A DNA stretch of 12,823 bases, taken from the NCBI GenBank assembly GCA_041742255.1, contig JBGSIZ010000170.1, positions 1 through 12,823 of the forward strand, in the 5' to 3' direction. The position numbers were made by a program, and so were the translations under genes. Below are positions 6,979-12,823 of the stretch, in pieces (the stretch's first letter is position 1; every line of letters begins with the position of its first letter). Source of the DNA: JBGSIZ01 sp041742255 (GTDB taxonomy: Bacteria > Pseudomonadota > Alphaproteobacteria > Rhodobacterales > Rhodobacteraceae). The notes beneath the pieces are model-generated. The model was not told the DNA's origin and did no database searches. It saw only the letters and a list, made by a program, of their open reading frames with translations.

Positions 6979-7040
6979 GGTGCATGGGTTTCGGCACAGC
7001 GGTATGATTGCGCCAACCCAGACTGGAACGGACCCAAGCC

Positions 7041-8318
7041 ATGAAAAACGCCGAAATCGCCGAACGCCGGAAAACCTCGATTGCGCGGGGCGTCGGCATG
7101 ATGACCCAGATCTATGTGGAGCGCGCCGAGAATGCCGAGGTCTGGGACGTCGAGGGCACCCGCTATATCGACTTTGCCGCCGGGATTGCCGTGGTCAACA
7201 CCGGCCATCGCCACCCAAAGGTGATCGCCGCCGTGGAAAAGCAGCTGCACAGTTTCACCCACACCTGTCATCAGGTGCTGCCCTATGAAAACTATATCCG
7301 GCTGGCCGAGCGTCTGAACGCGCTTGTCCCCGGCGATTTTGAAAAGCGCACCGTGTTTGTCACCACCGGGGCCGAGGCCGTAGAAAATGCCGTCAAGGTC
7401 GCCCGCTATGCCACCGGACGGCAGGCCGTCATCGCGTTTGGCGGCGCGTTTCATGGCCGCACGTTCATGGGCATGTCCCTGACCGGCAAGGTCCAGCCCT
7501 ACAAGGCCGGGTTTGGCACCATGATGCCCGATATTTATCACGTCCCGTTTCCCATTGACCTGCATGGCGTCACGGTCGAAACCGCGATGAAGGGTATTCA
7601 GGCCCTGTTCAAGGCCGATCTGGACCCCGCCCGCGTCGCCGCCATCATCATTGAACCGGTCCAAGGCGAAGGCGGATTTTATCCTGCCCCTGCTGAATTG
7701 ATGCGCGGCCTGCGAAAACTGTGTGATGAGCATGGTATTGTGATGATCGCCGACGAGGTTCAGACCGGGTTCGCCCGCACCGGCAAGCTGTTCGCGATGG
7801 AACATTACGACGTTGCCGCCGACATCACGACCATGGCCAAGGGGCTGGCCGGCGGGTTGCCGTTGGCCGCGCTGACCGGGCGTGCCGCCATCATGGACGC
7901 CGCCAACCCCGGTGGTTTGGGCGGCACTTATGGTGGGAACCCGTTGGGCATTGCTGCCGCCAATGCCGTGCTGGATGTTATCGACGAAGAAGACCTGTGC
8001 CACCGCGCCAATGTGTTGGGGTCAAAACTGCGCCAGCGGTTGGAGAGTATCCGCGCCACCACCCCCCGGATGGTCGATGTCCGCGGCCTCGGTTTCATGG
8101 TCGCCGCCGAATTCAACACCCCCGACGGGGTGGCCCCGGACGCCGATTTCACCAATCGGATCAAGGCCGAGGCGCTGCATCGTGGGCTGATCCTGCTGAC
8201 CTGTGGGGTCTATGGCAATGTGATCCGGTTCCTTGCCCCGATCACCATTCCCGATGCCCATTTCGCCGAGGCGCTGGACATTCTGGAAGCCTCGATCGAG
8301 GCCGCCAAGGCCGGGTAA
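7041..8318 (+). CDS. gabT: 4-aminobutyrate aminotransferase (GabT)
   Basis: A 425-residue class-III PLP aminotransferase, nearly the length of E. coli GabT (426). It transfers the amino group of 4-aminobutyrate to 2-oxoglutarate, giving succinate semialdehyde and glutamate, the first step of cytoplasmic GABA use. Conserved blocks appear in order: DFAAGIAVVNTGHRHP (44-59); the phosphate-binding VTTGAEAVENAVKVAR (107-122); FHGRTFMGMSLTGK (137-150); IIIEPVQGEGGF (202-213); DEVQTGFARTGKL (238-250), whose Asp contacts the PLP nitrogen; and Schiff-base Lys267 in TTMAKGLAGGLP. The TTG at 7008 in the same frame is less likely than the ATG at 7041, which gives the normal N-terminus. No gabD or gab regulator gene is adjacent, which is unusual. 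A related substrate such as 5-aminovalerate or another omega-amino acid is possible. Confidence 0.92.
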   Translation: MKNAEIAERRKTSIARGVGMMTQIYVERAENAEVWDVEGTRYIDFAAGIAVVNTGHRHPKVIAAVEKQLHSFTHTCHQVLPYENYIRLAERLNALVPGDFEKRTVFVTTGAEAVENAVKVARYATGRQAVIAFGGAFHGRTFMGMSLTGKVQPYKAGFGTMMPDIYHVPFPIDLHGVTVETAMKGIQALFKADLDPARVAAIIIEPVQGEGGFYPAPAELMRGLRKLCDEHGIVMIADEVQTGFARTGKLFAMEHYDVAADITTMAKGLAGGLPLAALTGRAAIMDAANPGGLGGTYGGNPLGIAAANAVLDVIDEEDLCHRANVLGSKLRQRLESIRATTPRMVDVRGLGFMVAAEFNTPDGVAPDADFTNRIKAEALHRGLILLTCGVYGNVIRFLAPITIPDAHFAEALDILEASIEAAKAG

Positions 8319-8442
8319 TTCGGCGCGGGCGCGACCCGGTCCACAAACGCATTGACACAAACGAATATGTGATTGCATCCTTCCCCCGGGAGGACGGAGG
8401 AGTCCTGCGCGAAAATCGAACGACCGAAAGAGGGGGACGAGG
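8319..8442. promoter_or_regulatory. Promoter region of the cytochrome-flavoprotein operon
   Basis: A 124-bp gap after gabT. TTGACA at 8352-8357 is a perfect -35 box, but no good -10 box sits at normal spacing. CACA-N8-TGTG (8356-8371) is a loose dyad, and AATATGTGATTGCAT (8364-8378) matches an element before the rhodanese-like gene. AGGAC (8391-8395) and GTCCT (8402-8406) could form a small leader hairpin that holds a GGAGG sequence in its loop. A separate promoter for the next two genes is likely. Confidence 0.4.
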
Positions 8443-9129
8443 GTGCTGCAAACCCTTCCATTCTTCGGCATTCTGGCACTTTGGGCCTTGCCCGCCGTGT
8501 CCGAGGAGGCGTCCGGCCCAGTGGGGGAGCCATGGGCAGGGCGCGCCGGTTTTGCCGAGCATTGCATGCAATGCCACGATATCAGCCCGGAGGCTGCCCA
8601 TTTGGTTGGCCCCGCGTTATCCGGTGTGGTGGCGCGCGGTGTGGCCGCCACCCCCGACTATGACTATTCCGACGCCTTTGTCGCTCTGCGTGGCGCGGGG
8701 GTTTGGGACAGCGACCGGTTGCACCGGTTTCTGACCAACCCGACGACCGATATTCCCGGCACGTCCATGCATTTCGACGGTTTGCCCGACGCGGGTCAGC
8801 GCGCCGATTTGATCGCCTATCTGGCCGCCGCGCCGGACCTGCCCCCCCCTGTGATGTCCATGTCCCGCGTTCCGGACGCCGTTTTGGCGATGCAGGGCGA
8901 CGTGGCCTATGGCGAATACCTGTCATCCGAATGTGTCGGCTGTCACCAGCTGTCCGGCCAGACCGGCGGCGTCCCGTCCATCACCGGATGGCCCACCGGC
9001 CCGTTCATTGTGGCCATGTTCGATTACCGCGCGAAAGACCGTGACAACGTCACGATGCAGACCCTTGCGGCCCGTCTGAGCGATGAGGAGATCGCTGCAC
9101 TGGCCGCATATTTTGAAACCGTCCGATAA
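8443..9129 (+). CDS. Diheme c-type cytochrome, FccA/SoxE-like
   Basis: A 228-residue periplasmic diheme cytochrome. The first 20 residues (LPFFGILALWALPAVS) form a signal peptide. Domain 1 (about 28-130) is a class-I cytochrome c with heme site CMQCH (41-45), then LVGPALSGVVARG, and Met109 as likely sixth ligand. Domain 2 (about 150-228) has CVGCH (164-168), Met205, and the ending LSDEEIAALAAYFETVR typical of the FccA cytochrome subunit of flavocytochrome c sulfide dehydrogenase. It should take electrons from the flavoprotein encoded next and pass them to soluble cytochrome c. The GTG at 8443 is the only start that keeps the signal peptide, and AGGGGGACGAGG lies just upstream. Only 23 bp separate it from the flavoprotein gene. 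The size and two-heme layout match SoxE; no other sox gene is visible in the window. Confidence 0.85.
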   Translation: MLQTLPFFGILALWALPAVSEEASGPVGEPWAGRAGFAEHCMQCHDISPEAAHLVGPALSGVVARGVAATPDYDYSDAFVALRGAGVWDSDRLHRFLTNPTTDIPGTSMHFDGLPDAGQRADLIAYLAAAPDLPPPVMSMSRVPDAVLAMQGDVAYGEYLSSECVGCHQLSGQTGGVPSITGWPTGPFIVAMFDYRAKDRDNVTMQTLAARLSDEEIAALAAYFETVR

Positions 9130-9152
9130 GGGCGAACCGGGAGGAATATCAA

Positions 9153-10418
9153 ATGACCATACTCACACGGCGGGCCCTGATCGGGTCCACATTGGCCACG
9201 GGTGCCTTGTTGGCCGCGCCCATGCTGCGCGCCCAATCGGTGCCACGGGTTGTCGTGATCGGCGGCGGCGCGGGCGGGGCCACCGTCGCCCGGTATATCG
9301 CCAAGGACAGCGCGGGCGCTGTGGATGTCACCCTTGTGAACGCCACCCCGACCTATCACACCTGTTTCTTTTCCAACCTGTATCTGGGTGGGTTCCGCGA
9401 GGCCCAGAGCCTTGAACACAGCTATGATACCCTTGCCGCCGAGTATGGCATCACGGTTGCCATTGACATGGCCGTGGGTGTGGACCGCGACGCCAAGACC
9501 GTCACGCTCGCCAGTGGGGCCGTGTTGCCCTATGACCGCCTGATCCTGTCCCCCGGCATTGATTTTGTCGAAGGATCGGTCGAGGGGTGGAGCGTCGCCA
9601 ATGAGGCCGTCATGCCCCACGCCTACAAGGGCGGCGCACAGGTTGAACTGTTGAAGGCCCAGATCATGGCCATGCCGCAAGGCGGCGTGTTTGCCATGGT
9701 GGCCCCGCCCAACCCGTATCGCTGCCCGCCCGGCCCCTATGAACGCATCAGCATGGTGGCCCATATGCTGCGCGCCGGGAACCCGACCGCCAAGATATTG
9801 TTGGTTGATCCCAAGGAGACATTCTCGAAACAGGCGTTGTTCGAGGAAACCTGGGCCGCCGCCTATCCGGGGATGATCGAACGGGTCGGCCCGGATATGG
9901 GCGGCAATGTCGTGGCGGTTGACCCTGCGGCGATGACCGTGTCCATCGACGGGGACGTGACCAAGGTTGACGTGTGCAACGTCATTCCCGGACAAATGGC
10001 GGGCGCGATTGCCGGACTTGCCGGGATCACCGATGGCAACTGGGCCCCGGTGTCCGCCTTTGACATGGCGTCGCGGATTGATCCGGACATCCATGTTCTG
10101 GGCGACGCCGCCGCACAGGGTGACATGCCCAAATCGGGGTTTTCGGCCAACAGTCAGGCCAAGGTGTGCGCCAATGCCGTGCGCGGTGCCTTGACCGGCA
10201 GCACCGTATTCCCGGCCCGCTATGCCAACACCTGTTGGTCGTTGCTGGATGATGACAACGGCGTCAAGGTCGGTGCCACCTATGAGGCGACCGAGGAAAA
10301 GATCGCCAGTGTCGAAGGGTTCGTGAGCCAGCCCGGCGAAGACGCCGCCACCCGCAAGGCCACCTATGAGGAAAGTCTGGGGTGGTATGACGCGATCACG
10401 TCGGACATGTTCGGCTAG
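9153..10418 (+). CDS. fccB: Flavocytochrome c sulfide dehydrogenase flavoprotein subunit (FccB/SoxF-like)
   Basis: A 421-residue exported FAD protein that should oxidise sulfide, or a related sulfur compound, in the periplasm. The N-terminus LTRRALIGSTLATGALLAA is a twin-arginine-type signal, fitting export with the flavin in place. The FAD motif VVIGGGAGGATVARYI is at 34-49. Cys71 in YHTCFFSN aligns with the cysteine that binds FAD covalently in FccB. Cys191 in YRCPPGPYE and Cys361 in NTCWSLL match the redox-active disulfide pair at the sulfide site. The second FAD motif, VLGDAA, is at 315-320. The ATG at 9153 follows GGGAGGA by about 8 nt. The cytochrome partner is encoded 23 bp upstream, so the two should form the FccAB/SoxEF complex. 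Sulfide:quinone reductase is excluded by the CPPGPYE and NTC motifs and by the partner cytochrome. Confidence 0.9.
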   Translation: MTILTRRALIGSTLATGALLAAPMLRAQSVPRVVVIGGGAGGATVARYIAKDSAGAVDVTLVNATPTYHTCFFSNLYLGGFREAQSLEHSYDTLAAEYGITVAIDMAVGVDRDAKTVTLASGAVLPYDRLILSPGIDFVEGSVEGWSVANEAVMPHAYKGGAQVELLKAQIMAMPQGGVFAMVAPPNPYRCPPGPYERISMVAHMLRAGNPTAKILLVDPKETFSKQALFEETWAAAYPGMIERVGPDMGGNVVAVDPAAMTVSIDGDVTKVDVCNVIPGQMAGAIAGLAGITDGNWAPVSAFDMASRIDPDIHVLGDAAAQGDMPKSGFSANSQAKVCANAVRGALTGSTVFPARYANTCWSLLDDDNGVKVGATYEATEEKIASVEGFVSQPGEDAATRKATYEESLGWYDAITSDMFG

Positions 10419-10431
10419 GCCGACATTACAG

Positions 10432-10462
10432 GGCAGGGGGCAACACAGCGTCGCCCTTTGCC
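10432..10462 (+). terminator. Hairpin between the convergent fccB and secreted-protein genes
   Basis: GGCAGGGGGC (10432-10441) can pair along ten positions with GCCCTTTGCC (10453-10462), including two G-U pairs, over an 11-nt loop. It starts 13 bp after the fccB stop. The G-U pairs form only in the plus-strand RNA, so it suits the fccB transcript better. No U-tract follows, hence moderate confidence as a terminator. Confidence 0.45.
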
Positions 10463-10465
10463 GCC

Positions 10466-10981
10466 TTAGGACAGCGCGTCGATGCCTCGGCAATCGGGCG
10501 ACACCGGGCCGGTGGTCACCAGCATTGGCGTTTCCGGGTGGATCGACGACCGGTCCATCCAGACCCCATACAAACAGATGTCCTGCGCATAATTGCCGGA
10601 ATTGAACCCGAACCCCTTGGACCCGCAATCCGTCACGTCGCCATCGGCGTTCCAGCCTTGGCTTGCGTCCCCCGGAAAACTGCCCCCCGTTGGAAACGTC
10701 AGCGTGTTCGGATCAAACCGGACGTGGAACGTGCTGCCCGCCTTGCGGTCTGCCAGCGTCCAGCGCCCGACCGCGATCAGGTTTTCATAGCCCGTGATTT
10801 CAAATCGCGTCACGTCCCGTTCGGTCACCACCGATTTGGACAGTGCCGCGTCCGGAAACCCGATGACACCGGTCATCGTGTAGCCGCCCGCGCCCTGCCA
10901 GCAGAAATTGAACTGTGCCGCCTGTGCCGCAGGGGCCATGCCGACGGCGATACAGGCAAAAAGCGCGAGGCGGAAGGACAT
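10466..10981 (-). CDS. Secreted four-cysteine protein of unknown function
   Basis: A 171-residue protein I cannot name. Residues 1-21 form a clear Sec signal peptide (FRLALFACIAVGMAPAAQA, cleavage near AQA-A). The mature part has four cysteines (C27, C119, C136, C164), enough for two disulfides. It looks beta-rich, with conserved-looking segments FNFCWQGAGGYTMTGVIGFP (24-43), RFDPNTLTFPTGG (88-100) and GFGFNSGNYAQDIC (123-136). The opening pattern is reminiscent of short exported proteins seen with PEP-CTERM proteins, but no C-terminal sorting motif is present. The ATG at 10981 gives the signal peptide directly and AAAAGG lies upstream. It is a lone gene, convergent with fccB; a link to sulfide oxidation is not supported. 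Confidence 0.75.
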   Translation of the reverse strand: MSFRLALFACIAVGMAPAAQAAQFNFCWQGAGGYTMTGVIGFPDAALSKSVVTERDVTRFEITGYENLIAVGRWTLADRKAGSTFHVRFDPNTLTFPTGGSFPGDASQGWNADGDVTDCGSKGFGFNSGNYAQDICLYGVWMDRSSIHPETPMLVTTGPVSPDCRGIDALS

Positions 10982-11124
10982 GGCAGACCTTTTGGTTACT
11001 CTGCCGTTTACCCTACGCCCCCAACCGATTGCGTCAAGATTGCGGCACAATTCGGGCGCAATTGCGGGGCCGCCCCATGGGTTTCCCCCAAATTTCCCCC
11101 GATTGTTGCCGTTTTGGGCCGCAG

Positions 11125-12372
11125 TTACCCGTTTTCCCGCAGGACATGCCCCGCCAGATACAACGATCCACAGATGAGGATTCGCGCGTTTGGATGCGCC
11201 TGTGTCAGCGTCCGGATCGCCGTTTGCAGGTCTGGTGCTGTGGTTGCGGGCAACCCAACATCGCGCGCAGCGGCGGCTGTCACCTCGGCAGGCAGGGTGT
11301 TCGCCTCGCCGGGGATCGACAGAGCGGTGAGGCTGTCAGCCACCTGTGCCAATGGCCGCAGATACCCCGTGATGTCCTTGGTGTTCAGCATTCCGCAGAT
11401 CAGATGGGTGGGCCGGGGCGGTTGTTGGCGCAGCGTGGCCGCCAGTGCCCGCCCCGCATGCGGATTGTGCCCGCCGTCCAGCCAGACCTCGCGGCCTTCC
11501 GCCATCTCGGTCACCGGTCCCGACTTCAGCTTTTGCATCCGCGCCGGCCACACGGCCGTCTGCGCACCCCGGAAGATCGCGTCCTGCGGAATGCGTGTCG
11601 AGTTGCCGAACAGCTGCATCGCCATCGCGGCGAGCGCCGCATTCGCTCGCTGGTGTTCACCTTCAAGCGACAGGTCTTCCGGCATCGCGCTGATGAAATG
11701 CTCTTTCAGACGGTAAAGCGGCGCGCCGACCTCTGCGGCAGTTCGCGCAATCACCTCGGCGCAGACCGGTTGCTGGATCGCCGTGAGCGCCGGCCTTGAC
11801 TTCTTGATGATGCCCGCCTTCTCCGCCGCAATGCCCGCAAGGTCATCGCCGAGGAAGGCCTTGTGATCATAGTCGACCGGCGTGATCACCGAGAGCGCGG
11901 GCGTGTCGATCACGTTCGTCGCGTCAAACCGCCCGCCAAGTCCGACTTCCAGGATCAGCACATCCGCCGGCACTTCCGAGAAGGCCAGCAGCGCAGCGGC
12001 GGTTGTCGCCTCGAAATGCGTGATCGGATGGTCGCCGATGGCGGCATGGGTACGGTCCAGCCAGCTGATCAGGCGCGTATCGTCCACCAGTTCGCCCGCG
12101 AGCCGGATACGTTCGTTGAAGCGCACAAGATGCGGCGACGTAAAGACGTGTACGGACAAGCCCGCTTCTTCGGCCATCGCCCGCATGAAGGCGCAGGTCG
12201 AGCCCTTGCCGTTCGTGCCTGCCACATGGATCACCGGCGGCAGCTTGTCCTGCGGACGACCCAGCCGTTCCAGCGCATGTAGAATGCGCCCGAGCGACAG
12301 CTCGATGACATCTGGATAAAGACCCTCGAACCGCTTCAGTGCCGCGTCGAGCGCCGGACTGTTTCCGGTCAA
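11125..12372 (-). CDS. folC: Bifunctional folylpolyglutamate synthase / dihydrofolate synthase
   Basis: A 415-residue Mur-ligase-family enzyme. It joins dihydropteroate and glutamate to make dihydrofolate and adds further glutamates to reduced folates, in the cytoplasm, using ATP. The P-loop is HVAGTNGKGST (49-59), followed by TSPHLVRFNERIR (78-90). The central ATPase region has FEATTAAALLAF, LEVGLGGRFDATNVID and VITPVDYDHKAFLG. The C-terminal domain has WLDGGHNPHAGR, which holds the second ligase signature. The start is TTG at 12372: the TTGA there overlaps the accD stop by 4 nt, and no in-frame ATG exists before residue 63, past the P-loop. It follows accD in the order commonly found in alphaproteobacteria. 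The length and all core motifs are normal. Confidence 0.94.
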   Translation of the reverse strand: MTGNSPALDAALKRFEGLYPDVIELSLGRILHALERLGRPQDKLPPVIHVAGTNGKGSTCAFMRAMAEEAGLSVHVFTSPHLVRFNERIRLAGELVDDTRLISWLDRTHAAIGDHPITHFEATTAAALLAFSEVPADVLILEVGLGGRFDATNVIDTPALSVITPVDYDHKAFLGDDLAGIAAEKAGIIKKSRPALTAIQQPVCAEVIARTAAEVGAPLYRLKEHFISAMPEDLSLEGEHQRANAALAAMAMQLFGNSTRIPQDAIFRGAQTAVWPARMQKLKSGPVTEMAEGREVWLDGGHNPHAGRALAATLRQQPPRPTHLICGMLNTKDITGYLRPLAQVADSLTALSIPGEANTLPAEVTAAAARDVGLPATTAPDLQTAIRTLTQAHPNARILICGSLYLAGHVLRENG

Positions 12373-12823
12373 TCAGCGGCGCCCTTCGGCTGGGGCGGCT
12401 TGTCCGCATGCGTCTTCGGCGGTGTCAGCATGATGCTGGAACGGTCATCGCGCCGGCGCGCAGCCGGCAGGAGGTGGCTGAGCACACGCGACAGGGTCGC
12501 CTTCAGCTTCCTCCGGTCACAGACGATATCGACCTGGCCCTTCTCGCGCAGGAATTCGGAACGCTGGAACCCCTTTGGCAGGCTTTCGCGGATGGTCTGC
12601 TCGATCACGCGCGGGCCGGAGAAGGCGATCATCGCGCCGGGCTCGGCGATGTGCACGTCGCCCAGCATCGCATAGGAGGCGGAGACACCGCCCGAGGTCG
12701 GGTCCGTCAGCACCACAACATAGGGCAGCTTCGCATCCGCGAGGTCGTTGATCGCCAGCGTTGTGCGCGGCATCTGCATCAGGCTGAGGGTGCCCTCCTG
12801 CATGCGCGCGCCGCCGGACGCGG
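12369..12823 (-). CDS. accD: Acetyl-CoA carboxylase carboxyltransferase subunit beta (C-terminal part)
   Basis: The C-terminal 150 residues of AccD; the N-terminal half, including the zinc ribbon, lies beyond the right edge. AccD, with AccA, transfers the carboxyl group from biotin to acetyl-CoA, making malonyl-CoA for fatty-acid synthesis. The fragment begins ASGGARMQEG, the oxyanion and acyl-CoA site of the crotonase-like fold. It continues with PYVVVLTDPTSGGVSASYAM, LGDVHIAEPGAMIAFSG and RVIEQTIRESLPKGFQ, all standard for the family. The last 25 or so residues, after LLPAARRRDD, are a basic and proline-rich tail with no conserved motif I recognise. The stop overlaps the folC start, so the two are probably translationally coupled. 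Confidence 0.95.
   Translation of the reverse strand, partial: ASGGARMQEGTLSLMQMPRTTLAINDLADAKLPYVVVLTDPTSGGVSASYAMLGDVHIAEPGAMIAFSGPRVIEQTIRESLPKGFQRSEFLREKGQVDIVCDRRKLKATLSRVLSHLLPAARRRDDRSSIMLTPPKTHADKPPQPKGAAD

Larger units (their letters stand above)
6629..7040. other. 412-bp intergenic region with RNA and regulatory signals
   Basis: The gap between the divergent rhodanese-like gene and gabT holds no convincing protein gene. It contains an AT-rich dyad ATATTgAATAT at 6658-6668, near the rhodanese promoter. GTCAAACCCACC (6732-6743) is a degenerate half-copy of the zapE-flanking palindrome. A strong minus-strand terminator sits at 6786-6813, with a candidate small RNA upstream of it. A near-perfect direct repeat, GATCATTTT(T)GTG, occurs at 6932-6944 and 6967-6978, in front of gabT. 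Confidence 0.6.

Noticed and set aside
6969..8003. A 344-codon open frame on the minus strand across gabT.
   Set aside because: Same shadow pattern; GabT on the plus strand is complete, with its catalytic lysine.
8311..8339. CCGGGT...ACCCGG inverted repeat at the gabT stop as a terminator.
   Set aside because: Only 6 bp of stem with a 17-nt loop and no U-tract; too weak to list.
9024..10628. A 534-codon open frame on the minus strand, antisense to fccB.
   Set aside because: It is rich in Gly, His, Arg and Gln, has no recognisable domain and mirrors the GC-rich codons of fccB. The plus strand carries the full flavoprotein with all its motifs.
10982..12823. folC and accD differ in codon style from gabT, zapE and fccB, suggesting a chimeric contig or a transferred block.
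   Set aside because: Other minus-strand genes on the left (MFS, rhodanese-like) show the same GCG-rich style, so strand skew explains most of it. The possibility is not fully excluded; read coverage or a tree of AccD would settle it.

Overview
The window looks like a piece of a GC-rich alphaproteobacterial chromosome. Rhodobacterales is the best guess, from the accD-folC pair, an alphaproteobacterial-type ZapE, a short secreted four-cysteine protein, and a diheme cytochrome plus flavoprotein pair of the SoxEF/FccAB kind. This placement rests on remembered family resemblance, not a search. I see no insertion sequence, phage gene, tRNA, rRNA or CRISPR array.

Layout, left to right. (1) 32-2471, plus strand: a three-gene operon with 4-bp ATGA overlaps, encoding a HAD-family phosphatase, an ornithine cyclodeaminase/mu-crystallin family NAD(P)-binding enzyme and a membrane-anchored alpha/beta hydrolase. 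A hairpin with a U-tract follows. (2) 2536-3786, minus: a 12-segment MFS transporter, convergent with the operon. (3) 3921-4976, plus: zapE, the cell-division AFAH-type ATPase, bracketed by two identical 22-bp palindromic repeats. (4) 5006-6628, minus: a secreted rhodanese-fold protein lacking the catalytic cysteine, followed by a membrane-anchored LysM protein. (5) 6629-7040: a 412-bp gap with a strong minus-strand intrinsic terminator and upstream promoter-like elements, which suggests a small RNA of about 90 nt, plus a direct repeat ahead of the next gene. (6) 7041-8318, plus: gabT, 4-aminobutyrate aminotransferase. (7) 8443-10418, plus: a diheme c-type cytochrome and an FccB/SoxF flavoprotein, together a predicted periplasmic sulfide dehydrogenase. 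(8) 10466-10981, minus: an unnamed secreted protein. (9) 11125-12823, minus: folC and the C-terminal half of accD, which runs off the right edge.

How the genes may fit together: the cytochrome and flavoprotein should form one sulfide-oxidising, cytochrome c-reducing complex in the periplasm. The inactive rhodanese-like protein 2.4 kb away is also exported, and its promoter region shares a short AT-rich element with that of the cytochrome gene, so the two units may be co-regulated. The left operon looks like an amino-acid or imino-acid metabolism unit of unknown substrate. zapE, folC and accD are housekeeping genes.

The least explained items are the candidate small RNA at about 6786-6879, the cysteine-less rhodanese, the paired palindromes around zapE, and the secreted four-cysteine protein.
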